A DNA stretch of 64,000 bases, from assembly GCA_000733355.1 (NCBI GenBank), contig JNVV01000008.1, forward strand, positions 960,927 through 1,024,926. The letters run 5' to 3'. The translations under genes and the position numbers were made by a program. The stretch comes from Falciphora oryzae (Eukaryota > Ascomycota > Sordariomycetes > Magnaporthales > Magnaporthaceae). The notes beneath the pieces are model-generated. The model was not told the origin of the DNA. It searched no databases and worked only from the letters and a program-made list of their open reading frames with translations. Positions 34,472-46,195 of this stretch are shown here, piece after piece. Each line of letters begins with the position of its first letter. Within the stretch, counting starts at the first letter, position 1.

Positions 34472-36133
34472 ATGACGGACAGGCTGCCGCCTAACCTCCT
34501 CGCGCTTTTCGCGCCGCGCCCTCCCCTGAGATACATCCCGCACATCGACGCGCCCCCCGAACAACGCCGGACTACCACCATTGATGGAGTCGCCGGCTTC
34601 AAGGCTGCGCTTGAGGAGCACAAGGACAAGGATGGCTACGTGGCCACCGAGAGCTGGCTCCAGAGGCGTGACAGGAAGAAAGCCGAGCACGCCGATCAAG
34701 TTGCGCGCCATTTGACGGAGGGCCCGGCCAAGTGTGAGTTTCCGTGAACTTGCGTTTCTCCGCTGCACTGCGACTTGGGGACTTTGTGACTGACAGTAGC
34801 CTCGTTTCTCGTTGCAGACAAGCCGCATGAGGACCCCAACATCCGTGGCGACGCCTTCAAAACCTTGATCGTCGCCCGGCTCAGCTATGATGCCGACGAG
34901 CGCGACATTGAGAAGGAGTTTGCACGATTTGGCACGATTGAACGCGTACGTTGACGACCCTCCCCACGGCAGTCCCGGATATGAGTCCCTCGATGGGAAT
35001 TCTGGCCAGAGACCGTTCGAATCAAAGAGTGCTTGCTGACTGTGATCGTGCTGCACAGATCCGCATCATTAAGGACACGCATGCCCATGAGAAAGGCAAC
35101 AAGAAGCGCAAGCCGCACCGTGGATATGCGTTTGTCGTCTTCGAGCGCGAAAAGGACATGAGAGGTAAATCCGCCACCACTGAATCCCGTCACCAAAGGC
35201 CATGCATCACCTAGGTACCTTGTCGCGGCTGGGATGGCGCGCCTTGCGAATCATTCTACGCTGTTGCAGACTATGGCCCTCAGGCTTGCCTAAGTCTTTC
35301 CCCACCCCCCAACTTCCCCTCGACGTCTTATATCCTTTGCGCCCGGCAATTGAAGATAGGCCGGCGGGACTACATGGTCGACATGGTAAGGCTGTACTGA
35401 CACCAGCGCGCTCTGTTGCGCGTGCTAACTAGCGGCGCTCGATGGATGTGATGGTATCCGGATCAAGGACCGACGTGTCAAGGTCGACGTGGAGCGTGGG
35501 CGGACCGTCGAGGGCTGGAAGCCCCTTCGTCTAGGCGGTGGCCTCGGCGGCCGTGGTTATACCAGGGCCATGCCCTCACAGCCCATGGGTCGCGGAGGGT
35601 TCGACGGCGGCTTCCGTGGCGGTTTCCGAGGCGGATTCAGGGGTGGATTCGGTGGCGGTCGTGGTGGCGACCGTGGCTTCCGGGGCGGAGGCCGCAGCTT
35701 CTCTGACCGGGGCTACGGAGGTGGCTTCGGCGGGCCGCGCGGCGGTGATAGGGACCGAGGCGGCGCCAACGGCTACGGGGGCCCTCCGCCCAACGCGCCT
35801 GGAGGGCCGGGCTTCCGCGACAACAGGCGCGACTTCTCGGGATCGCGCGGCGGTGGGTATGACTCGCGTGATGGCGGTGGCAGTCGCTCCTATGACGACA
35901 GATCCGGCGGCGGTTACCGCGACCGTGACCGAGAGCGGGACCGCGACCGGGACAGAGACCGCGACAGCAGGCGAACCGGAAGCAACATGGAGCCGATCCG
36001 TCCGAGGGAACCCAGAGAGAATGGCGGTGGGTATCGCGACAGGGACCGAGACTACGACCGTCCTCGCGACGACGATCGCAAACGCGGCTACGAGGGCAGC
36101 TACGACGATCCTCGCAAGCTGCGTCGGTACTAA
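34472..36133 (+). CDS. SNP1: U1 snRNP 70 kDa protein
   Basis: Binds stem-loop I of U1 snRNA and helps 5' splice-site recognition in the nucleus. Exons 34472-34733, 34818-34945, 35059-35164 and 35433-36133 give 398 residues. Introns start GTGAGT, GTACGT and GTAAAT; the last ends GCTAACTAG and is 268 bp. The N-terminus matches the U1-70K N-terminal domain ([19 protein letters not shown]), which contacts the snRNP core. The RRM has RNP2 LIVARL (104-109) and RNP1 RGYAFVVF (151-158). It is followed by the family signature [17 protein letters not shown] and a [11 protein letters not shown] segment. The tail is RGG-rich (about 215-300), then Arg/Asp-rich ([12 protein letters not shown]) to the end. 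Human 70K is longer, but fungal homologues are of this size. Confidence 0.95.
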
Positions 36134-37387
36134 TAGGCCTGGGCACAGCCCCTTGTCCTGTGGTATGGGTGGGTTGATGTCCCCAGTCGCTCACTGACTG
36201 AGCGCATGCCTCTTGGAATCCCTCTTCTGCTCCCCTGTCTCGTCAAGGGTAGGACATGAGAACCGACCAGTCGCCAAGTTGCCTGAGGTGCTGTTGCTCT
36301 CTTTCGATTTTATTCTCGTATTATCTTTGGCCACGGGAGAGCCATTGGTCGACGCCGATCCGCAGAAGGTAAATCCCGGATTGACACTGCGCGCTCCGTT
36401 GGAACACCATCCGAATCGTGGCATCATTGTTGCGCCGAAGGCCTCTTGCCCTCCTTGGGCATTACCAGGAGAAATCATGCGCGCCCGAGGAAATATCCAT
36501 GTCACTTGCCCTCTCAACCGGCAGTGTCAAGACGTCACTTCGCTACCGTCATCAAACCGACAACCCAGTCTCATCCAGGAGTCGAAACCCCCGACGTGTG
36601 CACCCACGGCTACCTGTGCACTCTTTTTGTTTTTCTACCCCTTTTTATTCCGCCCCCTTTCTCTTTTGTACTTTATAGCATTACTTAGCATCCCGGGGAT
36701 TTAATGGCAAGGTGAGATAGGCTCGAGGCGACTCTGGAAACTGGGGAAACAAGGGGAGCGAGTCGTCGAGGTAACTTCAGAGGTAAGGATTGTAAATGCC
36801 TTACTGACCTCTGTAAATCCTCCAGGGTATAGCGAGGCGGCGGGGTCAAGCCCGCCGCCATCATGTACGTTTTTTTTTAAAAAAAAATAAAAAAGCAAAA
36901 CGGAACAAGAGTGGTATAGTATCGTTCCGATGTGCGTAGTATTAGAAATGTTGGGACTCTCTTCGCGTGGAGCGGTGGGCAGCAGAAGATTGTGACGTCC
37001 TCGTCATCGACTCAGCCGTTTTCTTGCATGTTGGCTCAGGTGCAGTATCGTGGTGGAGCATCTCGCTGCCAGCGGTGCCCAGATAGTCTTCCGTGTAGAT
37101 GGGATGTCTTGTGATGCATTTTATATAGCTACCTAACGCCGCCTGAGGCAGGAAGCAATCACGGCGGATTCAATTCGTCCGGCCGGCTCGCGCCTCGTAA
37201 AGCTCCGCCATGAGAAAAACAAAAGTAGAAGAAAGACAAAGGAGCCCAAACAAAAACCCTTGAACCATGCGCCGAGACGACCCTTGACGAGTAACTGGTA
37301 TCTACAACTACTTGATAGCCGTCGAACAGGGGAGGGAGGAAACGGAACGTCAAAAAGTCATAAAATCGTCGTTAGCGAAAGGGGACT
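36134..37387. other. Convergent intergenic region U1-70K/MRT4
   Basis: A 1.25 kb stretch without a supported gene. It contains a T9A9 palindrome (36870-36887). Short frames show no recognisable product. Confidence 0.6.
36870..36887. terminator. T9A9 palindrome between convergent genes
   Basis: Nine T followed directly by nine A, then TAAAAAAG, lie between two converging transcription units. The sequence is symmetric and A-rich on both strands. It could help 3'-end formation in both directions, but no function is shown. Confidence 0.3.
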
Positions 37388-38548
37388 TTAGTCGCTGTCC
37401 TCCCCCATGGAGCCAGCGGCGGGGGCGGAGTCGACCTCGGTGACCTTGGAAGACGAAGCAGACCAGTATCTGTGAGGGACAAAAGTCAATGGTCAGTCAG
37501 TGGGTTATCCAAGACATGCCGGAAGTCAAAAGGTAGGTAGTCAGGGGAGGGGGATCGAGACTTACGCTAGAACGCGCACCCTAAACTCGCTCAGGCAGAT
37601 GGAGAACAGCTTGAGCAGCCTCGTCTGGCGGCTGTCCAGCACGTCGCCCTCACGGCAGACCACGTAGCCCTCGCTGCCGGTCCCGTCCTCGGCGCCCAGC
37701 ACGACCTTGCCCTTGACCAGCCGGGTGGGCACACCCAGCTTGCGCAGCTCGGGCTCGACCGAGTGCGCCATGGGCACGTCGTCCTCGGCGGGGACCTCGC
37801 CGCCCGTGCTGTAGACTATCCCGGGGGGGACCCTGAATTCCCGGGGTGCGACGGCGCCGGCGCGCGCAAAGTCGACGGCGTGGACGGACTGCAGGTGCGA
37901 GAGCATGTCGGCGGGGTCGCGGTTGGTGAAGATGAGGCCGACGGTGCCTGTCAGGTGCCGGGAGAGGCCGTGGATGCCATCGGCCTGCTCGTCCTCGGGG
38001 GTCTGGCCCAGGGCGCGGGCCATGAGCTTTGTCTTGCCGAAGAACATGCTGGGGGGGGGTTNNNNNNNNNNNNNNNNNNNNNNNNNNNNNNNNNNNNNNN
38101 NNNNNNNNNNNNNNNNNNNNNNNNNNNNNNNNNNNNNNNNNNNNNNNNNNNNNNNNNNNNNNNNNNNNNNNNNNNNNNNNNNNNNNNNNNNNNNNNNNNN
38201 NNNNNNNNNNNNNNNNNNNNNNNNNNNNNNNNNNNNNNNNNNNNNNNNNNNNNNNNNNNNNNNNNNNNNNNNNNNNNNNNNNNNNNNNNNNTTTTTTTTT
38301 TTTTTACTCGGGGTGGCCAGAAAGCAGGGAACATATGAGGGAGTAGACGGGACTCACCGGCTGTCGGCCATGTCGCGCCGTATGTCCTTGAGCTGGTTGT
38401 TGCGCATGTTGTCGACGCTGAAGACGAAGCAGTGCTGGTACTCGGGCACGCACTGCCGGATGTTGCTGAAGAGCTGCTCCTTTTGCTCGCGCGTCTTCTT
38501 GGTCACGCTGGCGAGGTGCACCACCTTTGACCGTTTTGACTTGGGCAT
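37388..38548 (-). CDS. MRT4: Ribosome assembly factor Mrt4
   Basis: Nucleolar paralogue of stalk protein P0 (uL10 family) that occupies the P0 site on pre-60S particles until exchange. Exons 38548-38358, 38048-37566 and 37469-37388 give 251 residues, normal for the family. Exon 1 encodes the typical start [19 protein letters not shown] and the stretch [20 protein letters not shown]. Exon 2 resumes with [13 protein letters not shown] and [12 protein letters not shown] and carries [21 protein letters not shown]. Exon 3 gives the acidic end (GSMGEDSD). Intron 1 (38357-38049) contains an assembly gap of 230 N. The donor GTGAGT and acceptor CCCCAG are both outside the gap, and the split Arg codon (CG + C) joins in frame, so the protein is unaffected unless an exon is hidden in the gap. 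Confidence 0.94.
38062..38291. other. Assembly gap (230 N) in MRT4 intron 1
   Basis: Unresolved sequence flanked by a G9 run plus TT on the left and 14 T on the right. The homopolymers probably stopped the assembly or the reads. True length is unknown. Confidence 0.99.
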
Positions 38549-39185
38549 CTCGGCTGGTTTCTGTCTGGGGCTCTGGCCGGAAAGTCGGCGGTGTTGGAGT
38601 CTTCACGGCGGAGGAGACGGGGTGGGAGCGCGTTTGCTCGGGGTGGTGGCTCCGGTGTGCGCGGTTCGGTTACCAGACAATATTTTCAGACAATGACTGG
38701 GCCGTCCAAAGAATTGGTCTACTTTCCAGGTCGTCGGCCTGGAAAATCGATGTCATCAATTCAAAGTCGAGCGCCGCCTGCAGGAAACATACAGCCCACG
38801 GAATTTTTTGGCGGTGAGAAATTGTTTTCGGATTCTGCCCACCCCGCACTTGCACAAGCGCAGGGATACATACTTCTTGGAGACCCACTAGCCAGCGCGA
38901 TGGGAATTTGTGGGATTTCAGGGATTGGCGAGGAAATACCGTCCATTGTTGGCATACGCTGTAAGCCGCTTCTATTCCAAAGAATCCTGCGCGCCCTCAA
39001 CCTGACAGCCCGCCTGCACAAATAAAGCAAAAGCCTTGTTTAGTGTGTAGGCATGCATCTCTATATGCGTGCGTCGTGTTATATCATGGTTTTATCCATT
39101 GTCCATCCTAGCCCAAAGGGGCAACAATATTGGTAGTAGTAGTAGCAGTAAATCCCCCTCAGCCAGGGGAAGACGGCTGATACGC
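38549..39185. other. MRT4 upstream / CUL4 downstream region
   Basis: A 637-bp gap between two genes on the minus strand. It should hold the MRT4 promoter and the CUL4 3' region. A short AGT repeat lies near 39133-39146. No gene was seen. Confidence 0.6.
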
Positions 39186-41976
39186 TCATGCCAGGTACGT
39201 GTACGAGTTGCCCTCGCGTTCGATGTAGTCCTTCTCGATGAGCCTGGAAGATAAAAAGTCAGCATGTGTCATTTTCTAGGGCCTTATAGACAACCAAGCC
39301 GAAAACTCACTTTTCGATGTTGACCTTGATGTCGGCCGGGTCCATAGCCCCGCGGCGGCGCGTCTGCTCAATCACCTCGGCCACGAGCTGCGCGTGCGGC
39401 ATCGTCTTGCGGCTCTTCATGATGCGCACGATAGCCGCCTGCGTCTCGAACTGCCGGTCCGCCGCCACCCGCTCGTGCGTCTCCTTGTTCTCCTGCTTGG
39501 TCTCCTTGAGCTGGATCTGGTTGATCTTGACGCGGAACTTGGGGTCCGCGAACGCCTTGTTGACCGTGAACGTGTCCGTCTTGGCCACCTCGCGCCCCCG
39601 CGGCGTCTTGGCCAGCACCCGCGCCTTGCCGCACGCCAGCGACTGCAGCGTCCGCTCCAGCAGGTCGCCCGTCAGCAGAGACGCCTTCTCGATCTCGCCG
39701 TACGTCAGCGGCTCGTCCAGCCCCATGCTGTTGAACAGCACCAGGACCGCGGCCTGGTGGGCGCTCATCACCAGCTCCTTGGGTCCCTTGGGGAAGGTCG
39801 CGCGGATGACGCAGTGGCTGAGGCTGTGCTTCCACATGAGCCGCCTGCCTGTGTGCTTGCCCTTGTAGTACCGCTCAAAGTGCGCCAAGTTTTGCGTCAC
39901 TCCAGGCGGCAGCGTCACCGCCGGCTCGTCGGGGTAGCTGGGCCACGCCGCCGACGACAGCACGCTGACGTCGAGGTCGACCTTGGCCAGGCCCGTCTCA
40001 GAGCCGTCCCGCCACTGCTTGTACGCCGACAGCTCCTCCTTGCCGAGCGCCTGGTCCTTGAACATCTGCTCCAGGTTGTGCGTAAAGGTCGAGCCGCACT
40101 CGTCGTGCAGCTTGGCGAGCATGTCGCGCTCCGCGTCCTGGCTGGCGCTGCGGCCCAGCAGCAGCCGCCGCGCGAGGTCGCGCTTGTAGAAGGCCTCAAA
40201 CACGTCCTTGCCCTCGATGAGCCGGAACAGCTCGAGCGCCTTGTCCAGCTGGCGCGAGAGCTCGCCGTCCTCGTCCCCGCTCGTCGACACGCCCGTGCGC
40301 TCCGCCACGGCGCGGTCCTTGTGGTCCGATATGAGCGCCTGCGGCAGCGCCTTGAGCCCGCCTCGCAGCAGCATGTCGATGTACTTAGCCACCATCTCAC
40401 CCACCCTCGACGTCGCTGCCGCCCATCTCGGCTTCGCGTTGATCACTCTCCTGAAGGCCTCCCTCATTGCATATGTGAACTCTTCGTCGCCCAGGAACGC
40501 ATCCCTGACCACCACGTCGAGCTTCCGCCGGAGGACCAACAAGCGGACTACCATGTCGTCCGAATGATCAACGTCGTTGACTATGCCAGAGCCCTGGGTG
40601 CTGATGTACCTATCCCAGGGGCCCTGCAGCCGGCTGTGGAGGCCAGTCATCTGCAGCAGCTCATAGAGCGCATGCAGCGACTCCACCTCGCACTCGTCAA
40701 TCAGCCGGCCCACGTCCTCGTCGCCCAGGAGCTTCGACGTGTGCTCCCGGACGACTATGCGGTGTATGTTGTCTATGATCTGCTTCTTGGTGGTGCTGTC
40801 AAAGCTGTAGATGTTGCAGCGCTCGTCCTCGCGCTGTATGAGGCCCCGGGCGGCTCTGATATAGTCCTTGAGGCTGCACCCCTCGCTGCGCTCCTCCGAG
40901 AACTCCTCAAAGTACTTCTCCGACTCCCTGAGGAGGCGCGGCTCGAACGACTTGCCGTACATGTTGAACACGTGCATCATATTCACCGAGACCTGCAGCA
41001 GCTGCGGGTCGAAACCCCTGTCTCCGGTGCGGTCGAGCTGCACGAGCCGACACATGCCATCTAGGACCTTGGCCCCCGGCGACGAGTTGTCTGGGTCCTT
41101 ATTCTTAGAGACGAACACCATGCGGCGGAAGAGGCTAATGAAGAGGTCGTTGAGCACCATGTACTCCTTGTTGTTCTTGAGCAGGAAGGCCCTGTCGAGA
41201 TAGCTGAATGTGGATCGTATCGTTGTCTGCAGAGATGGGCGCGTTTGTCAGGAGGCGTTTGCAGGTGCACAAGGTGCAGACTGGGTTGGGAGACATACCG
41301 ACTGTGCACTCCACTCCTTCCAGCACCGATAGACTGTAGCCAGCATCTGGAGCGAGGACCCGGCGCCCTCGGCCTTAATCTTGGGCAGCACGACGTCGGC
41401 CAGGTACGCCTCGCAGCGCTGGCGCAGCATCTCGTACAGGCCGGCGGCCTCGCCATTGCGGCAGATGTCCTCGACGGCGCGGTAGAGGCGGTCGAGGGGC
41501 AGGCGCGGGTGGCGGCCGCGGAAGACGTCAGCCAGGGCGGCGTCGAGGTCGTCGCGGGCGCGGCGGTAGTAGTCCTGGACGGCGGCGTCGGAGGGGCGGG
41601 AGGTGGTGGCGCGCAGGTTCTTGACGACGAGCTTCCGGGGGCCGGCGTGCGGCTGGAAGCCCGCGGGCGGCCTGTGGTTGATGGGCAGCTGCTGCTGGCG
41701 GTGGAAGCCGGGGGAGGAGCGGGTGAGGTCGACCACGGCGGCGTCGGTGGCCGGGCGCTTGCCCATGACCTTTGCGCTCATCGTGGCCTCGGGGCGGGGT
41801 CTTTTTTGGTCCGGGGTGGACGAGGCCAGCGGCCCCCAGCTGGCCAGCGGGTTCGAGTCGACGCGATGCCTGCGCTTAGCAGCGCCGGGGCCCTGGGCGG
41901 CGGTGGGAGGCGGTGGTGCGTGCGATGCAGAGGCCGCGTCTCCGTCGTCGTCGGCGGCGCCGGATGGAGGATGCAT
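39186..41976 (-). CDS. cul4: Cullin-4, scaffold of CRL4 ubiquitin ligase
   Basis: Scaffold that links a DDB1-type adaptor to Rbx1 and an E2 enzyme. In Neurospora, CUL4-DDB1 acts in DNA repair and in H3K9 methylation and heterochromatin. Exons 41976-41299, 41226-39311 and 39243-39186 give 883 residues. Introns GTATGT...CTGCAG and GTGAGT...TTCCAG join in phases 0 and 2. The first about 95 residues are disordered and basic, with PAAKRRHR-like patches. Cullin repeats follow, with the conserved SYLDRAFLL and VLNDLFISLFRRMV. The cullin homology domain includes FEAFYKRDLARRLL and HNLEQMFKD. The winged-helix end has AAIVRIMKSRKTM, where Lys830 is the expected NEDD8 site, and finishes with the usual DYIEREGNSYTYLA. 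The CUL4 assignment over CUL1/CUL3 rests on the N-terminal extension and the QxxEGKDVFEAFYKRDLA-type core. Confidence 0.93.
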
Positions 41977-43123
41977 AGACCCGGGCAGGAGGCAATGCTC
42001 TGCTCGTGTCGGGCGGGTTGTCGACGTCGCGGGCGGTTCGGGGCAGGAGACTGGGCTGGGTCGGCCCCTCGGCTAGTTTTGGCCTCGCAAATCGGATCAA
42101 GCTTTGGCGCGCTGCAGCCACCGTTCAGGTCTGATGGAGATTGAAAGTCTGCTGGTCCGACGACAAGGGCTCGCGGGTGGGGTTCGCCTGTGAAGGTCTG
42201 AGCGGAGATGCCGTCGGCTGATGTGTTTTGAGATGCCGTTGGCGCCATCGTCCAATCATGCTGCCCGCTGCCCTGCCGTTTGGCGGGGACTGGGGCCACA
42301 ACGGGGATCTAGCTGGGGCTGCTGCGCTGATTCGACGCGCTAGGCTGTGCTGTCTCGAGCTGTTACAGGGGGCGGGCTGCTCAAGCACCGTCATTGAAAT
42401 GCTAGCTCCGTTTGCGGGAAACCACAATTGAGAGGCGGCCGCCGCATTCTGAGAGTAAACATGGGAGTGCATCACTTTTTTAGTGTCAATTGCACGAGCA
42501 CACAGATTCACGCAGAGAGTCACCTGAAGCAGATAGTTGTATATGTACTGGGTATCATTCAAAGATCTGGCAAATTGCCTGCTGTTTTTCCTTTCCAAGA
42601 CAGACTGTTTGTTTTCCGTCAACCAACCAAACACCAGCGTGCTACCCTCATACGTATCCACACATGTACACCGCTTTCCCACAAATACCAATTGTCCCAG
42701 TAAAGAACCCCAAGGGACAAAGCGGATAGGCAAATGTCAAAAGAAGAAGAAGAGGAAGAAGAAAGGGGTAAGGAGAGACATGAAATGTTTGTAAAGACCG
42801 TCGTGGGATGAGCTGATGAAAAGAGAGAAAGTTGGCCAAAGCCAGGTATAAAGAGAGACATGAAGGTTGAAGAATGTTCGGGGTCGGAAAAAGAAATCAT
42901 TAATCGTAAAAAATAAAACTAAGAAAAAGCAGAAAGGGAGAAAAAAGAAAATATGAGAAAAGAGAAGTCGCTCAAAAAGTAGAAAGTTTTTGATGAAAAA
43001 GAAAAAAAAAAGTCGCTCGAAAGGCTGAAAGGGTCGAAGAAGAGGGAAAAGTAGAGGTAGAAACGACAAGGAAGAAATGTGTGTCTAAAAAGGACCTTGA
43101 CGGCGTGTGTGCCCTGTGTGCGT
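41977..43123. other. CUL4 upstream region
   Basis: About 1.15 kb without a supported gene. It holds the CUL4 promoter (left) and the 3' region of the next gene (right). The right part (42720-43080) is strongly purine-rich on the plus strand (GAAAGAGAGAAAA-type), a possible long 3' UTR or skewed spacer. Confidence 0.6.
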
Positions 43124-46100
43124 CTAGAATCCCGAGGCGGCCTCGGTGAGGACGCTCAGCAGGCTGGCAGCAGCGCCACCGATGCCGGCCGCGCCCAGGG
43201 TCTGGCCCCACGCCTTCTTCTTCTCGCGGCGGGCCTCCTCACGGCGGGCCTCTTCACGGTCGCGGCTCGAGGCGCCGCCGTTGGACTCTCCGCGGTTGTG
43301 GCGGTAAGAGGAGTCGCCCGAGTGGGAGTAGCGGTGGCGGCGGTGGTGGTCGCGGTCACGGCTGCGCTCGCGCTCGCGGTATCGATCGGGGTCGCGGTCG
43401 CGGTCGCGGCGGCGGCGCTCCCTATCGCGCTGCTCCCGCTCCCGCTCCCGCTCCTTTTCCCGCTCGGCGCGCTCCTTCTCCTTGCGCTCGCGCCGCCTCT
43501 GCTCGGCCGCCAGGTCCTCAGCCGAGACCTCGACGGGGCCCTCGCGGTCGAACCGGACGTGGTTCTCGTTCCTGTTCTTCAGGATCGGCTTGGGAGAGAC
43601 CGTGCTGGCGGGCGACGCCTTCGCGTCACCGCTCTTGCTGTCGGTGGACGACGACATGGGGAGAATGAAGGGGTAAACCTTGGTGCCCTTCTCATCGACG
43701 TCAGCAGAGCTGTCTTGCGAGCTCTTCACCTTCGTCTCAGTCTTCTCCCTCTCGGCCTTGGGGCTGCCGCTGCTCTTGCTATCGGTGCGGCGGGAGCGGT
43801 TGCGGCGGTCCTTCTCGTCATCGGAAGACGAGTCGCTCGAGTCCCAGAGCACACTGTCATCGTCGCTCGTCGAGCCGGACCGGGACTTCTCGTCACGGAG
43901 GCCCGAGCCCGCGCGATTGTTGCCGCGCATGTAGTGGGGAGGCGGCTGGAAGCCCTTGTGGCCGTAGCTGGAGCCGCCCATCCTCTGGCGGCGCACCTCG
44001 AGGGTCTGGTGGGCGTACTGGGCGATCTCGGCCTTGGTAAGCTGGCCCAGGACGGCGACAAAGTCCGGGCGGGCCTCGTAGCGGACTCCGGCGCGGGCCA
44101 GAACCTCGGGGCTGACAAGAGTGCGGCGGATCTTGGTCCAGGTGGCGTCGAGCGGGATCTCGCGGCCGGAGCTGTCGGGTTGGAGGCGCGACGCCAGACG
44201 CGGGAGCTGCTGGTATGTGGCCGGCATAGGCGGCGAGGCGCCATACGCCGGAGGTGGGGTCTGAGTGACCATGGCGTTGGAGATGGCCGGGCTGGTGTAG
44301 GCCGGCGGCAGGGATGGCGCGTAACGGGGAGAGACACCGAGCTGGTCCGCAGCGGTGGGAGGTGCGGGCAGGTAGCGCGGCGTGGCGCTGTTGGGCGAGG
44401 TGCCGGGCGACACGTACTGGGGAGGAGGGAGGTTGGGGGAGAGCCGCATTGCCGCCATCTGCGATGCGAGGCGTTCGGCCTCTCTGTGGTCGAGCTGCAT
44501 CAGGTCTCGTGTGGATATGAGGGCCAGCTGGTTGTGGGAGTCGCTCGATTCCGAGCCCGAGTCTGTGGAGTCAGACACCGGCGACTGCCGCTCAAGCGCA
44601 GACAAACCGCTGCTCTGCTGTTCATAGGGGACAGGAGGATGGAGCAGCTGAGGGGAAGCGGTTTGAGGGGAGGCGGCTTGAGGCTGCGGCGGGGAATGCT
44701 GTGCTGGAGCATGCGGGCTCGGCTGTGACTGCGGTTGCGGGTGGGGGACGTAGGGGTTATATGTTTGCAGAGACTGGTGCTGGCGATGTGGTTGCTGCCC
44801 CTGAGCCTGGAAGGGGTTGTTGCTGCTCCTGGACGGAGAAGGCGGGCCTTGTGGGCTCTGTGGGCTCTGTGGGCTCTGTGGGCTCTGTGGGCTCTGAGGA
44901 GATCCCCGATTGGGGTGGGACGGGGGTGGTGGCGCGCTGCTATAATCGGGAGGCCTGCGGTCGAGCTTGACCGAAGGCAAGAACTTCTCGTTCATGTTGG
45001 CAGGGTAGACGACCTCCTTGGGACTGAGATCGCCCTCATGGGCATGCGGGTACGACGCCGGGGTCACCGTCATGGGTGGTCCTCGCGAGAGTGGAGACGG
45101 CTGCCGGACATGCACAGGAGGCTGCTGCTGCTGCTGGTCGAGAAGCAGACCACGCACCGAGGGTGGGCTGTCGTTGTCCAACAGGCCGTTCGAGTCCATC
45201 CCACGGATGTAGGCTCGGAGCACTTCCTGCAGTTGGGTAGAATTCGCCTGAATCAGTACGAGCTCTGGACCAAAGCCCCAAGGGAACACGGGCAATTTGG
45301 GTAGCGTCGCACAGCACTGCGAGCGCCGGGCCAGACATGCTCGTCTGCCCACGGAGGGCGCGATATGTGCATGCGGTTGGGAAAATACAACAAACGTTGA
45401 GAAACATGCATGCACTCTAGGAGAAAGCAGGGGGGGTGACACAAAAATAGAAAAAGCCTCCACGGTGGGCAGGCGATGGGGTTGGAGTGGTGTTCATGCG
45501 GGTCCACACAAAAAATAGCATACCTTGTTGCGCATCAGCACGTCGCTCGAGAATCCCTCGCGCGCGAGTTCTTCGCAGAACTGTTGCCACAGCTCCTCCT
45601 CTTGCACCTCGCTGGGGCCATTCGGGCCGCCGGTGGCGACTCTGCGGCGGGCCAGGCGGACCGCGATGGCGTCGACCTTATCTTTAATAGAATCGAGCCG
45701 CTGGCTCTGGGGGTTATCGACAAAGGTCCTCGCGGTGGCCGGGTTGTGCAGCTGGACCGTGTCGAGGAAGATGTCGATGTTTGTCTTCTGGTTGGCCAGC
45801 TTGGTGCGGATGAGCGCGATCATGTCCTTCTCGCGGCTCTCCGTGGTGCCGGCGATGTAGCCGTCGCGCGGCGGGCCCTCGGGGGAGGGCGTGTCGGCGC
45901 TGCTGCCGCCATACTTCTCGAGGATGGTGTCGAGCTGCTTGAGCGTGAACTCGCAGTCCTCGACGATGGGGCCCAGCTGGCGCGCATAGACGCTGTGCTC
46001 CTGCTGAGTCGTGTTCAGCAGGCTGTCTGGGTCCTCGGCCTCGACGCGTAGGTGCTTGAGCACCGTGTGCAGGCCCCTGACCACCGTCGCGATGTCGGAA

Positions 46101-46195
46101 AAGTCAGGCCCGGCCAGACGCGCGCGCCGGTAGAGCGCCCGTGCGAGCCCGTCCGCCTCGGCGATGCGCGCGACCGACGTGTTTGCGCGGTTCAT
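43124..46195 (-). CDS. Large conserved fungal protein with Arg/Asp-rich tail, function unknown
   Basis: Exons 46195-45524 and 45226-43124 give 924 residues; the 297-bp intron (GTATGC ... ACTGCAG) joins MRNK to EVLRAYIRGM in phase 0. Parts in order: an N-terminal helical domain (1-225; FSDIATVVRGLHTVLKHLRV) like the helical starts of many fungal proteins; a long Pro/Gln/Ser linker with a QSP repeat; a compact conserved segment near 570-625 (LDATWTKIRRTLVSPEVLARAGVRYEARPDFVAVLG, in two parts), which resembles the fungal domain of unknown function DUF8035; then Ser/Asp and Arg/Asp/Glu-rich sequence. The extreme C-terminus is a short hydrophobic helix (GAAGIGGAAASLLSVL). No catalytic motif was found. 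The RD-rich tail might suggest RNA or phospho-regulated binding, which is inference. Confidence 0.8.
44851..44895. repeat. 9-bp coding repeat, five units
   Basis: Five perfect units of gtgggctct on the plus strand encode the QSPQSPQSP... stretch of the minus-strand protein. Confidence 0.92.

Noticed and set aside
39394..41064. A 556-codon plus-strand frame opposite CUL4
   Set aside because: Leu/Arg/Val/His-rich composition of a codon shadow; the cullin on the other strand has full family motifs and splice sites.
43079..44728. A 549-codon plus-strand frame opposite the unknown-function gene
   Set aside because: Ala/Val/Leu/Gly-rich shadow of Arg/Asp/Ser codons; no motif.
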